A stretch of DNA of 64,000 bases from Steinernema hermaphroditum (Eukaryota > Nematoda > Chromadorea > Rhabditida > Steinernematidae). A program made the position numbers and the translations under genes. The DNA lies in assembly GCA_030435675.1 (NCBI GenBank), contig CM059621.1, positions 1,240,001 to 1,304,000 of the forward strand. The letters run 5' to 3'. Shown here one piece after another: positions 10,798-21,351 of this stretch (the stretch's first letter is position 1; every line of letters starts with the position of its first letter). Below the pieces are notes generated by a model. That model ran no database searches, was not told the DNA's origin, and worked only from the letters and a program-made list of their open reading frames with translations.

Positions 10798-11109
10798 GCA
10801 TAGGTAGTGTATATTTTAATTTTTTATCGGACGTTGGATTTCGTGAATTCAATGTGTTGACCATTGTATTGTTTGAAATGAATCCTTCAAAGTGCCTGTG
10901 CCTGTCTCTGATCGAGCTACAAATTTTGGCAAACGAGAACCGATATAATTCCTGGTCAATGCCACCAGCGTGGACCTGCCGACAGAATGCATCGAACCCT
11001 AGGAAAGCGCACTCTCCTGGTCAACAACCTTTTACCCGTCGCCCAAGTTTCCTGGACTGTGCTACCCACGTGGACCACCGACGAATCTCCTAAACTCCGA
11101 CGAGTGCAT
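10798..11109. other. Intergenic, repeat-like
   Basis: AT-rich 3' flank of the methyltransferase gene, followed by GC-richer sequence that leads into repeat copy C. No gene seen. Confidence 0.4.
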
Positions 11110-11275
11110 CGCCATTTGTTATACGACTTTATTTTATGACCAAAAGGCATTTGGCCTTGCATGACACCGAATAACAAAGACAGAAGATGTCTCTTGCTGC
11201 AGGCTTCGTTAATGTCGAATCGGTCGGTCACAGCGCGCTTCAAAGGGCATCTGGGAGAAAGCCATGTCTGAGAGT
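11110..11275 (-). repeat. Dispersed LTR-like repeat, copy C
   Basis: Reverse-oriented copy of the unit at 4020-4215. On the minus strand it reads CCAGATGCCCTTTGAAGCGC, CGATTCGACATTAACG, GGTGTCATGCAAGGC and CATAAAATAAAGTCG. Confidence 0.65.
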
Positions 11276-11530
11276 AGTACCCAATAGGTTTCATGGGTTA
11301 ATAGGTTATTTATATAGCTACCTTGTGCATTATCCGTGTCGTGGCCCATGGGACGTTATACGATGACATCGGGGGTGCATTGTTATTGCGATTGCGTAAT
11401 ACAATAATTTATATTTCTAGTGTTTGTCCGATCCAATAGCCATCCCTTCTCAATCTCGACAAACTTGATAATATCGAACGTACAGGCTATCGTAACTTCG
11501 TTTCGGCTGATCAGTTCCTCTTTCTGTAAC

Positions 11531-12469
11531 TCAATAGGCAACGACTCTATCCTTTCCACGTAATTTTGATACGATCGCTCGCAGGGCTTCTCGATAAGGC
11601 TTATAGGTGGCAATGCAGGTAACGCAGAAAAGAAGGCCATGGTTATAGAGCAGTGCTATATTAATCTCTTCCACAGCCGACGCTACAGTAGAATCGGCAT
11701 CAGAAATCACATGAATGAGACAAGCTAAACAAACTGGCACAAAAGCGAAAAACACTGCCACGCTAGTGACGATTATCAAGTATCGCTGAAATTTTCTATG
11801 CATTTCAAGCGTCTGTTCGTTGTAGAGATGAACCATTTTTGCAAAATGACGTCGAAGAAGGTAAGAGCACGCAATGGCGACTGCTGTTAGCAGTACGGTA
11901 AGGACAGCAACAAACAAAGAAGATACATTTTGCCATCCAGTTGCTTCAGTACAAAAGACGCCCTTGTACTCATGTGGAACATTGTTGGAATCATAGTTCT
12001 TATATAAGATGACAGAGTTGAAATACGGAATGAGGTTGCTCGCTGAGTAGCAAACAGGTACAGCGGCACAAAGTACAATACCCCATCTCCTGCTTATCTT
12101 TCCAGTCATCTCCGGATGAACAACGACCATGTATCGATAGGGAAAGGCATAGAAAGAGGGCAGCATAGAACTTGCAAAACAAACAATTACTGCTTCGTAT
12201 ACGATATGGTAAATGACTTCACTATCGGTGAGAATATGGATAAGTCCATCGGCACGGAAGCAGTTTGTGGGTAGGAGTAAACGAGAATTGACGAATGCTG
12301 AAAAGATGACAGCCAGAAAGTCCCATGCCATCACATTTAAAATCAAGAGGGGAAGAGATCCCATGTTAGATGGAGAATGGCGATAGACCACGTACATACA
12401 AACAAGTTTCACTGGACTTACAGCTATAGCATTCACAGTCATTACGAGGTCGAACGTATCGAAAGACAT
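11531..12469 (-). CDS. srh-like chemoreceptor GPCR
   Basis: Single-exon gene for a 312-residue receptor, start ATG at 12469 (MSFDTFDLVMTVNAI). It shares all srh-like landmarks with the genes at 942-1910 and 23542-24492: VVYRHSPSNMGSLPLLILN after TM1, CFRADGLIHILTDSE in the TM2/3 region, FYAFPYRYMVVVHPE after TM3, LEMHRKFQRYLIIVTSV before TM6 and CIATYKPYREALR after TM7. No frame breaks are seen. Its sequence is well diverged from the tandem pair, so this is an older duplicate. A role in chemosensation is inferred from the family. Confidence 0.85.
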   Translation of the reverse strand: MSFDTFDLVMTVNAIAVSPVKLVCMYVVYRHSPSNMGSLPLLILNVMAWDFLAVIFSAFVNSRLLLPTNCFRADGLIHILTDSEVIYHIVYEAVIVCFASSMLPSFYAFPYRYMVVVHPEMTGKISRRWGIVLCAAVPVCYSASNLIPYFNSVILYKNYDSNNVPHEYKGVFCTEATGWQNVSSLFVAVLTVLLTAVAIACSYLLRRHFAKMVHLYNEQTLEMHRKFQRYLIIVTSVAVFFAFVPVCLACLIHVISDADSTVASAVEEINIALLYNHGLLFCVTCIATYKPYREALRAIVSKLRGKDRVVAY

Positions 12470-12824
12470 TCTGACAGACTGGAGTTGTCAGGAGGAAATA
12501 TTTAAGTGGTTGTCAATGTGGTAGCTGTTCTCTGAACGACACTACATTTGTTAACACTTCAAATTGGTGGCTAACAGAGATCATATTTGCTCCAAGGTAT
12601 TTATGAGGATACAAGTTGTTGAAAGAACAAAGGCGCCACTATCCCATTAAGGTGTTGTTTTCGCTATATCACGTTATAGGAGAGCTTTGATGCCCATTCA
12701 ATTGCAACACTTTAGTCATTTAAGCGAGGGATAATCAATGTTGCAGAGTGCACAGAATGTCACCAACCAGAGGACACACGGGAAATGAAATTTTTGCCCA
12801 CCAACAAACGTGAAGTTCAAAGCA
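12470..12824. other. Intergenic, no gene seen
   Basis: Upstream flank of the receptor; nothing convincing on either strand. Confidence 0.4.
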
Positions 12825-12960
12825 GAAGTTCCACCGCCATTTCCGGAGTTTCTCCGAAGCGCAAAGTCTACGACCGGATCGACATCTGATAACAACATGT
12901 CCGACGCTAGGTATCCGGCTGCGTGAGAAGTCGTCCTAAAGGTCGCCGACCTGCGAAAAC
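12825..12960 (+). repeat. Internal fragment of dispersed LTR-like repeat family
   Basis: Blocks GCCATTTCCGGAGTTTC and ACAACATGTCCGACGCTAGG match 4035-4055 and 3830-3860, in rearranged order relative to that locus. Confidence 0.5.
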
Positions 12961-12967
12961 CAGGGAT

Positions 12968-13028
12968 CGGAATTGAGCCGGAGCCGAGCCTCTGAGCCGA
13001 GCCGAGCCTCTGAGCCGAACCCGAGCCG
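12968..13028 (+). repeat. GAGCCGAGCC-type short tandem repeat
   Basis: Five or six imperfect copies of a ~9-12 base unit built from GAGCCGAGCC. Similar GCCGAGCCGG-like runs occur near 13215-13275 and 52905-52985. Confidence 0.6.
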
Positions 13029-13045
13029 GGGCCGGCCATATATAC

Positions 13046-13189
13046 CAGGGAAAATTTCGACCGTTCGCGGGGAGCGGTAGCAGACGGCGAGAGAAAATCG
13101 GATGCCCGTGCTCCGCCGCTGTATCACAATTGTCTCTCGTCGTCTGCGCTCTTATTACCGATCCCAACGAACGGTCGAAATTTTCCCTA
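13046..13189. mobile_element. hAT-type MITE with long inverted arms
   Basis: Inverted arms of ~65-70 bases start CAGGGAAAATTTCGACCGTT on the left and, read inwards from the right, TAGGGAAAATTTCGACCGTT. Flanks ATATATAC and ATATATAT would fit an 8-base target duplication with one mismatch. C/TAGGG ends and an 8-base duplication are typical of hAT elements. A single arm of the same family lies at 61221-61283. Confidence 0.65.
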
Positions 13190-13369
13190 ATATATATGGC
13201 TGGGCCACGGCGCCGGCTTAGGCTCGGTTCCGTCTCAGCTCGAGTCAACCCGAGCCGGCTCGGATTGCGAAATCGGCTCGAGTTCCCATCACTGGCGAAA
13301 ACGCAACTTGCGATGAGGCATCAGAGGCGATCCCTGAAGCTTATCATGTGACGGAAATGCCCCAATAAG

Positions 13370-13545
13370 AAGAAGTGACGATTCCCCGTAAAGCTCGCCG
13401 CTGCCCATCGCTTTGACATCGACGCTACGCCAGGGAACAGGCCGGCTATAAGAGACATCCGCTGTTTGTCTCTTACTTGTTGTCGCCTTGCCTTTGATTG
13501 TCTTTAATAGATTCACAAAATAAAGTCGCGAAAGTCGCTTTTCTT
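13370..13545 (+). repeat. Dispersed LTR-like repeat, copy D
   Basis: Same unit as 4020-4215: CTTTGACATCGACG, AAGAGACATCCGCTGTTTGT, TTGCCTTTGATTG and CACAAAATAAAGTCGCGAAA. Confidence 0.6.
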
Positions 13546-13831
13546 ATATGAGATGCACGAATGGGGTAAGTGTCATTCGCATTCACAGAGGGGTGACCAC
13601 TATGAGAAAAGCGCTATGGCCCGGATCTTGAGGTGCTTGTGCAATGAGAACTGAAGTTTCAGAATTATATACATTTTTTCTTCTCTTCACCCCAGCGAGG
13701 CGCTCAGAAGGTTTGCAGAGCAGGCGATCGTTTTACGTTTTGTACGTTTTGCAATGGTCTCTCCGACTTCACTTATAATGAGTTTGCGATAGTAGAAAAA
13801 AAGTCGATACATAATCAAACATATAGACTGT
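13546..13831. other. Intergenic
   Basis: Nothing supported. AATAAA-like motifs of the repeat end at its left border; the right part is the 3' flank of the nuclear receptor. Confidence 0.35.
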
Positions 13832-15517
13832 TCACGGAAGATAATTCATTCGAAGACGTTCAGAGTGTCCACCGAAGAACTCCGTCTCGCTGCCCAAGTC
13901 GACATACAAGCAGTTCTTTGTGCAGCACAAGCTTAGCATGCGAGAGAAGAGCAAGAATCGTTGGGCGGTCGTTTCCAGAGAGGACAGAAACAGGACCTGG
14001 TTAGCCCACGATGCGGGGTCTCTTCCGCTCATTTTGTGATAAAGGTCGATTTCACGGAAGACGGACTTGAGACTGCTGATTTGCTGTTGGTAACTGGGAT
14101 GTTTCCGGTCGTCTGAGGTAAGATGAGCCGAGAATATTAACGTACTAAAATTACTTTTGAAAATAATGAGTATTATAATGAAAGCGGCCAGGTCCTCGGG
14201 TGATTTGAATAGATCAAGAACAAATGGCGTCAATTCGTCCATTATATAGTGAGAGCATTTCTTGAGCGTTCTAAACACCATATGTATTGCGGAATGAAAT
14301 TTCATGATTCCCTACTCTGCAATGAACTGCAGATCTCTGGTCATGTTGGCGCTTTTACGTAGTAGAGGCTTGGTTTGGAGGAGATCTAGAAGTTTTATAG
14401 GATCCGTGTCCCAGTAGGTGTTCTCCATTATGAAGAAACGAGTTCTGTCCGTTCGAGCTTGTTGCAGTGTACCATGCTGATAAGCCATTGAAAAGGCCAT
14501 CTGAAAGCCACTTCTCTATTCATTAGAATGCTAAACTTGCGAATGTCTGCGCGGTGTTGTCGAATATGTATCTTTTTGTCTCAGCGTTCAGATTGCTCAG
14601 GAATGGAATGTTGTTGAGGATGACACGGAAGCCGCGAACAACATCGAACCCGATGTGTTCTGCCCGATCGAAGCGGAAACAGTTTTCGCCGTTTTCCGAT
14701 GTTCCCATCAGCTGAAACAGTTTCACAATGGAAAACGATGAACCATAACTGTTGGGCTGTAGATCCCTCTGGCTCTAAACTACCCTTGGATTACCATGCA
14801 AGGTGTCAATGAGAACAATGAGGAAGACATGTATCGCACCGTCGTAACAAATTCTCCTCTTGCAAACCCCCTCAGCTCCCACTACACTCTTAAAGTTCGT
14901 ATCTTACATCACTGAAGCAAGCGAAAGCAATGTTTTTAAGCATCTACGCTTACCTGTCCGGGTGGAGCGACACGTTTACATGCAATGGAACGCTGAATGG
15001 CGCGAACTGTTGCTGACAAAAGCGGCAATTGGTGGTGATCAACGAACGGATTGACGCTGCGTTGAATCAATTCTGAGTGTTCCACAGTGGTCCCCTTTGT
15101 TTCGTCGACTTTTTCCCATTGCTGGGGGTCTTGCACAACTGCAATGTCATTATAATAACCAGAATAATAAACAGACACCACTCACATTCATCTCTCATTC
15201 CTTCTTTGTGGCATCGATTCAGGCGGCACTTCTTGCAAGCCGCGTTCGCTGTGAGATCTGAATGCTACTCATTCAGACTTTTCCAGCATTTTGAACCACC
15301 TCGAACAGCGGTGTCGGAGCAGCATACTGCATCGTTCTTGCATTTATAAGCTAATTTGCTTCGAATTGTTCGACGGAAGAAGGCAGCACATGCATAACAT
15401 GCGATCGCCCCGAAGTTGCGAGTAACGAAGACGTTCTTAGCACAAATGCCACACACAGCTGTAACAGCTTCTTTAGGGGGTCACATACAGTTTGTTCCTA
15501 CCTTCGGTTTCAGCCAT
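13832..15517 (-). pseudogene. Nuclear hormone receptor with intact DNA-binding domain and broken ligand-binding region
   Basis: The 5' exons fit cleanly: 15502-15517 (MAETE), 15300-15458, 15186-15248 and 14954-15138. Together they make a complete two-finger DNA-binding domain: CGICAKNVF, GAIACYACAAFFRR, YKCKNDAVC and ACKKCRLNRCHKEGM. A fifth exon starts at 14710 (LMGTSENGENCFRFD) in phase. Further on the frame cannot be held: joining the segment at 14312-14500 (TRFFIMENTYWDTD) needs a frame change, and an in-frame TAG at 14312-14314 separates it from an otherwise continuous helix-rich part (14305-13832). No consensus splice sites remove these. Nematode nuclear receptors bind DNA as transcription factors; this one is probably a recent pseudogene or a gene with an unusual exon I could not solve. 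Confidence 0.65.
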
Positions 15518-16179
15518 TTAACCATAGAACAGGACGAAAAAATATTTCCTCTTGTCTTATATAAGCAATCGTCCACGATCGGATTTGTCGCGAGAGCAGA
15601 TTAACCAGCTTACGGCTCCACGGGCTTTTGTTCAAAAAACAGGATCAAGACTTGATGACTAAGCCGGATTGCATAACGTTAATGTCACAGTCTTCTTTCA
15701 ATTTTTATAATTGCTAAATGCTAACGTGGAAGAGAAGGAAGGGAGTCGTCTGTTGACAAAGATCCCGAAAAGATCTCGCCTTACTCAAACCGAAGCCATT
15801 GAAAGAGGCGAAACTCCATGTACCTTTGACCTGTATGAACCGGTCAGCGAGAATAGAATTCTGTTCTGTCGACTTTTGAGTTTATTTACTGTAGCATTCT
15901 TCAAACTGAACAACTGTGCGCAAAAACAAAAGTGTGCTCAAAATGAAGGTACAGACACGATGTATGCAAGAAATGCTCGAAATGATCTCCCTTCGCTATG
16001 CGCGCTCCAAAATGGCTTAGAACATCAAGAAGTGGGACAGATATATGATATATCAAAATATGATTTTGGAGATTCTTCCAGCTTCGAGGAGTAAACAAGC
16101 CATGATGCGCTCTTTCGTTCAGATTGAGCTAATGGAATTGATTTTTGCTCTCGGTATTCACTCTATCAACCGATCGGAA
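15518..16179. other. Intergenic, possible nuclear-receptor relic
   Basis: The plus-strand open frame 15711-16094 has no clear product. A stretch near 15910-15990 has spaced cysteines and a shifted CKKC that recall a decayed receptor zinc finger, but the match is too weak to annotate. Confidence 0.3.
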
Positions 16180-16332
16180 GTGCACTTTGATCATTTCCTG
16201 GTAGACCCATATCAAATCCGAAAATATTTGTCAAAAGTACATCGATTATGCGATGACTTTGACCTTAAGCGATCAGGAAGTTTCGCGCGAATCGTTATAA
16301 AAGAGACCGTACGGCAACTTCATTCGACCAAA
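16180..16332 (+). promoter_or_regulatory. TATA promoter of TIL gene 1 (duplicated module)
   Basis: TATAAAAG at 16296-16303 lies 37 bases before the start codon. Upstream, AAAATATTTGTCAAAAGTAC and GATCAGGAAGTTTCGCGCGA align with the regions before the two paralogues at 17748 and 20001. Confidence 0.65.
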
Positions 16333-16798
16333 ATGATGAAGTTCTGTATCGCTCTCTTCACCTTGGTGCCCTTCGCTATGGCCTTCGTTCTTCCTGAAGA
16401 ACACAGTAAGACAATCGTCGTCTTCCTGATAACCTATCTCTTTAGAATGTGCACCTCACGAAGATTACTTCAACGGTATTGGCTACATTTGTCGTGCTAC
16501 GTGCGACGAACCCTCGCACGAAGAATGCTATAGGAGCGAGGAAAAAGGATGCTACTGTAAGAAACCTTATGTGAAATTTGGAGGAGACTGCATTCTGCCG
16601 GAGGATTGCCCCCGATTCGGCGTCTGTCCCAAAAACGAGCGATTCCTGGAGACTGGGTGTAACAGCATCTGCGGTGCTCCAATCGTCACCAGTTGTGTGG
16701 AGGAAACCACGGACCTTCAAGGCTGTTACTGCATTGCGCCCTATTCTCTCACTGATGAAGGTCGATGTGTCAAGCGGTCGGAATGTCCGAAGAACTAA
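16333..16798 (+). CDS. Secreted two-domain TIL-like protease inhibitor 1
   Basis: Two exons, 16333-16405 and 16446-16798, about 141 residues. Exon 1 encodes a signal peptide (FCIALFTLVPFAMAF) and the intron is 40 bases. The mature chain has two Cys-rich repeats: the first ends KGCYCKKPYVKFGGDCI and the second GCYCIAPYSLTDEGRCV. Each has eight cysteines in the TIL (trypsin-inhibitor-like) pattern, two fewer than the classical ten-Cys domain. Secreted nematode TIL proteins usually block serine proteases, so an intestinal or excreted inhibitor is inferred; the target is unknown. Two adjacent ATGs exist; the second (16336) aligns with the paralogues' start. First of three tandem genes in the same orientation. 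Confidence 0.8.
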
Positions 16799-17394
16799 GT
16801 GACTTTACGTAATGTAATCTTAAGTGAACTCCCTAACCGAATAAATTTTGCATGTTACGCCTATCGATGTCATGTGAATTGTACGATTTTTCACATATAT
16901 CGGTGGCAAAGGGTCAGATTGCTCGTCTCGCTCTCCCGAAATTACTTCAGCATGGCCATTTTCCGTAATGACTTCCGTTCGCCATATTCCAGGCGAAATT
17001 CCACTTTCTTCTCTCTTGTGGCTTCTTCGATGTCTTTCACCGCCTTGGTCTGCCGTCTTTCTTTGGTGACGCCTCGGTCGTCTTGTCTAACAGACTCCGG
17101 TCTCTCGCCTCCCCATCCGTTGTTGATCGAATGTAAGCTTCTTTCGCGCTGACTTCGACCAGGATTCGGAACCATGGAAGAGACAAAACACAACCGTCGC
17201 AAAGCCTTTGTTTCCATCGCATCAAGACAATTCTGGAGGTCAGGAATTCCTTATATTCCGTTCCTTAGAAGATATTCAATCCACTTTGAATTCTTATGGT
17301 GATCTCCTTGATCCTTGTTCCTCAGCATCAGCTCTTCAGCGCTCGAACGAAGTTTCAGCACACGTAAGGAAACAATAAGTACGTCCGTTTGCAA
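16799..17394. other. Intergenic with repeat fragment
   Basis: About 16905-16960 carries the GGTCAGATTGCTCG block shared with 18418-18470. No gene is supported in the rest. Confidence 0.4.
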
Positions 17395-17747
17395 TATGTC
17401 AAAGAGAATCATACCACTACCTGCCTCTGTCAAAGTGAACCGTCGAACTTCCGTTATCGGAAAACACATGACGCCAGGAAGTCGTGTCTAGGGGTAAACA
17501 AAGCAAAATGTGCAGATAAAAGTACGACTGAATTTTGCTCTTATCACAAGCGCTGAGCAAACATAACATCTACAGTTCCGAACGATCGCTTAATACTACC
17601 GTATCACAATAACGTTTTTGGATGGAAAATATTTGCCAAAAGAACATCCGTTACGCGAAGATAACATTTTGATCGTACGAGATCAGAAAGTTACTCGCGA
17701 AATGATATAAAAGAGGCCGCGTCATCAAAATTCATTCGATAAGAGCG
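17395..17747 (+). promoter_or_regulatory. TATA promoter of TIL gene 2 (duplicated module)
   Basis: About 330 bases align with 19580-20000. TATAAAAG is at 17706-17713, 42 bases before the ATG. Candidate GATA-factor sites are GCAGATAAAAG (near 17512) and CTTATCAC (near 17540), the type used by intestinal genes in nematodes. Confidence 0.65.
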
Positions 17748-18273
17748 ATGAAGTCGTTCTACATCGTGGTTTGCTCCGCCTTGGTTCAGTTCTCCCTGGC
17801 GTTCATCTTCACTAACGACGGTAAGATCACTTTTGGCTGCTCATCATTGTCCCTGTTTAGAATGCGAAGGTAATGAGATCTACTACAACGGCACCGGCAG
17901 CATTTGCCATGCTACGTGCGACGATCCCGACCACGACGATTGTTTTAAGATTCTTCATCCACCAGGGTGCTACTGCAAGAGGCCCTTCGTCGATTTTGGC
18001 GGCGACTGCATCATGCCGGACAAGTGTCCTCCAACAGGAACGTGCCCGAAGAACGAACTTTACCTCAAGCGGGGCTGCGATAGTTTCTGTGATGGCCCCT
18101 ATGTGACCCAGTGCAATACGGAGTTCGACTTCCCGTCATGTTATTGCCAGAAGCCTTTTTCTCGCAACAAGCGTGGAAAATGTCTCAAGCGAGAGGAGTG
18201 TCCCAAGACAAATTCCTCCATCAAGAAGACACGTGCACCTAGGAGAACTCCTGCTCGCAGCTCCCGGGAATAG
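17748..18273 (+). CDS. Secreted two-domain TIL-like protease inhibitor 2
   Basis: Two exons, 17748-17820 and 17861-18273, about 161 residues. The signal peptide is MKSFYIVVCSALVQFSLAF. Two eight-Cys TIL-like repeats follow, with HATCDDPDHDDCF and PGCYCKRPFVDFGGDCI in the first and SCYCQKPFSRNKRGKCL in the second. A basic Ser/Thr/Pro/Arg tail follows, with KKTRAPRRTPARS near the end. Gene 3 has the same linker sequence between its second and third domains, so gene 2 looks like a form that lost the third domain or never gained it. The exon-intron structure is identical to gene 1 (same phase-1 intron after the signal peptide). Extracellular inhibition of serine proteases is inferred from the domain family. 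Confidence 0.8.
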
Positions 18274-18399
18274 TGTTCACAAACAGTTATTTATTTCGTT
18301 GAATATAAACTGTGAAATCCCGAATAAACTCTGAAACATGTTAAAGTAGTCTGAACCCCCTCGAGTTGGGTCGCGGCGAAATTGGATGCTCCCATGTTA
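18274..18399. other. 3' flank of TIL gene 2
   Basis: Contains AATAAAC (18322) as a likely polyadenylation signal. Confidence 0.4.
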
Positions 18400-18610
18400 A
18401 TTGCATGGTCGCTTACGTCGGTGGCGATGGGTCAGATTGCTCGTTCTCTCTCCCGAAATGAGTTCAGTGGACGAGTTCAGCGAGAGTTCTTGGCCCTATT
18501 TCTTGCCGCAATGAGCGCCCCACCCTCCGGAAGGCCTGGAACACCAGGGAGCCGTAGTTCTAACGTTCGGTCTTGAGGAACTTCAGCATAGCCCCGAACA
18601 CCACCCACAT
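18400..18610 (+). repeat. Dispersed repeat
   Basis: GGTCAGATTGCTCGTTCTC, GAAATGAGTTCAG and GGCCTGGAACACCAGGGAGC match the family seen at 4490-4915, 16905, 19110 (inverted) and 61988. Confidence 0.55.
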
Positions 18611-19579
18611 AACATGACGGCGGAATTCCGCTAAAATTACCAGGTTTGCACCTTCAGCTGGTCCAATTATGGTTTCCCACAAAAATTCTCTCGCCGTGTT
18701 CCACAGCTTCTACCTCTACAGAAATTATGTCTTCATCTCTTATATGCCAGCGCGCATTAATGGGGTATCGCTGAACGTAGATGCTGAACATAGTCTACGC
18801 TTTCGCAAGGCCTCACCGCTCTTCAGACGTCAGTTTGATGAATATCAGCTATCAATGTCATTAATGTCAGCTCGGCTTTGATGAGAGCAAAATCTTTCCG
18901 CCTCTAATCTTTCACAGTACACCAGATTGTATCGGTTTGAGTTGATAACAGTCGAGTCGATTTGCACTTTTGACCAAAGTTCACTTTTTATGATGAAATC
19001 ACAACACTTATGCTGATCGCCAAGTTCTAAGAAGAGCACAAAAACTTATAACTCTTCAACGAATAGCACTTTCATCTCCAGTCTTCGGTTTTTCGTGTCG
19101 GCGGGCAGTGGTTACAGCGTTGGAACTACGGCTCGCCATGGTGCTCCAGGCCTTCTAGGAACCGTGCCTAAATCTAAGACAGATATGTGACGCCAGTTAG
19201 TCGCTTCCCCAAGTAACGAAACCCGGATGTATGTGTTTGTCATACTCATCAAAAGTGCGAATGGACTTAGAATTAGAATGGACTTTTTCTTTCACCGCAT
19301 GACGTAAACAAACGCAATATCTGATGATCTTCTGACAGTACAGTATACCTTGTACAAGTGATGAAATACACACGAAAGCCTCAAGCTCGAGGAATGGAGG
19401 GTCATTCAATTCTATCGTATAGTGCAATATCGTAAGGTGTGATTTTCAACCAGATGTTACGAAAGCCTATTTTGCAGGTTCGACATGATGACTCTTTAGT
19501 AAGAATAATAGTAGGAAAAATTCAAGTCAGAATGAAAGAGCTTAGTTGTTCATTGTTCTTTAATTTGCATGCATGTGGA
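18611..19579. other. Intergenic, no gene seen
   Basis: Holds a short inverted fragment of the dispersed repeat at about 19110-19160. No supported gene on either strand. Confidence 0.4.
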
Positions 19580-20000
19580 TATACGAGCTAATAGCGATGG
19601 GTACGTTCGATCTGTACATATATGTCAAACACACTCACGCCACTGACTGTCTCTGTCAAAAAGAACCGTTGAACTTTCGCTATAAAAAATTCGTGGAAAA
19701 TCGATGAGTGACGCCAACAAGTCGTTTCGAGAAGTAACCAAAGTAGCATGTGCAGATAAAAGTACGACTAGAACCGACTTTTGCTATCATCACAAACGCT
19801 GAACAAACATAACATCTACAGATCGAACGATCGCTTACTGGTACAGTATCACAATAGCTTTTTGGATCGAAAATATTTGTCAAAAGTACATCCGTTACGC
19901 GAAGATCACATCGTGACTTCCGATCGTATGAGATCATAAAGTTACTCGTGAAATGATATAAAAGAGGCCGCGTCCATCGAAAATTCATTCGGCAAGAGCG
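19580..20000 (+). promoter_or_regulatory. TATA promoter of TIL gene 3 (duplicated module)
   Basis: Aligns with the region before gene 2 over about 400 bases. TATAAAAG is at 19957-19964, 44 bases before the ATG. The GCAGATAAAAG site is kept (near 19752), while the second GATA-like site is altered to CTATCATCAC. Confidence 0.65.
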
Positions 20001-20748
20001 ATGAAATCGTTCTACATCGTCGTCGTCTGCTGTGCCTTGGTGCACTTCTCTGAAGCTTACGTTTTTGCTGACAACAGTAAGGTGACCGTCGGCTTCTTCA
20101 TAAAAACCCCTCTAGAATGCGAAGCTCATGAAATCTATTACAACGGTACCGGTTTCATTTGCCATGCGACATGCGACGAGCCGAGCCACGATCGTTGCAA
20201 TAGATTTGGCCAATCGAAGGGATGCTACTGTCAGAAACCTTATGTTAAATTTGGTGGCGATTGTATCCTCCCTAAAGATTGTCCTCCGGAGGGTGAATGT
20301 CCCAAAAACGAAGAGTACCTGGACAACGGGTGCACCAGCTTCTGTGGTGGTCCCGCCGTCACCAAGTGTGCCGGGCAAAACGGCTACTTCCCGGGATGTT
20401 ACTGCGTCGCGCCCTATTCTCGCGACAGCCGTGGTCGATGCATCAAACGGTCGGAATGTCCCAAAACGAATTCTTCCATCAAGACGACACGTGCACCTAG
20501 AAGAACTCCTGCTCCCAGCTCTAGTACGTCTGTCTTACGTTCTCTCGTCATATCTGTATTTAGAATGTGGAACGCACGCATTTTATTACAACGGCACCTA
20601 CTTTGCTGACTTCTGCTCTGCTACGTGCGAGTACCCCGACCACGACTGGTGCCCTAGGACTCACATCTCAGCAGGCTGCTACTGCAAGCCACCTTACGTG
20701 AAACTTGGCGGTAAGTGCATCGCGCCGGAGAATTGTCCCCCGGAATAG
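20001..20748 (+). CDS. Secreted three-domain TIL-like protease inhibitor 3
   Basis: Three exons, 20001-20076, 20116-20523 and 20564-20748, about 222 residues. The signal peptide is MKSFYIVVVCCALVHFSEA. Domain 1 contains FICHATCDEPSHDRC and KGCYCQKPYVKFGGDCI; domain 2 GCTSFCGGPAVTKC and PGCYCVAPYSRD. A linker with KTTRAPRRTPAPSS leads over a phase-1 intron to domain 3 (AGCYCKPPYVKLGGKCI), which ends the protein. Each domain 1-type exon begins with AATGYG after the intron, so domains grew by exon duplication with a symmetric phase. The likely role is extracellular serine-protease inhibition, perhaps in gut or secretions; the targets are unknown. Confidence 0.8.
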
Positions 20749-21351
20749 CGTTCACAGCCAAAAGAAAATATCCGAAGAACGAATCCAAAAGCAAAAAAGT
20801 AATTTACATTGCTGAATGCATGCTGTGAAGTCATGGATAAAGTCTGAATCTTGCTGAACAGTGTATTTGAATAGGGAACCAATTCTGTGAAGTTCACGCA
20901 GTTCATGGATTATACTCACTTTTTGGTCGGCTCGAGTTCGAGTACGCGAACATTACCTCTGTTTCGATTGACCTCTATTTCCGTAATGTGCGAAATGAAC
21001 TCTTGGAGTCGCTGTGTGGGCATAGTAGCTGTGAGTGGAAATGCTGATTTAACAGAACATGGTGATCACACTGAAAGCACTGCTATCAAAGGCCGCATAT
21101 TTCCACAAGGTATGAGATTCCTTACCGCTTGCTGTTCGTATAGCATTCTCTGCGCCCTACCTTACGGTCGTCCGTGCTTGACTGGAAACGATGACATCAA
21201 AGGAAATCACTCACAACAAGAGAAAGAAATGTCTTGTTATGTCTTTGTTCTTTGCTCATCAGCAAGATTTTACCGAGACCAACATTTTGTTATGAGTTAG
21301 ACAGTTACGCCGACCAAACTGCAAAATTATACTGTTCTTGACAACAACGGT
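20749..21351. other. Intergenic, no gene seen
   Basis: Open frames here (for example 20887-21300) lack recognisable features. Confidence 0.4.

Noticed and set aside
15711..16094. Possible second nuclear-receptor zinc-finger relic on plus
   Set aside because: Only scattered cysteines and a frameshifted CKKC; the first finger is not recognisable.
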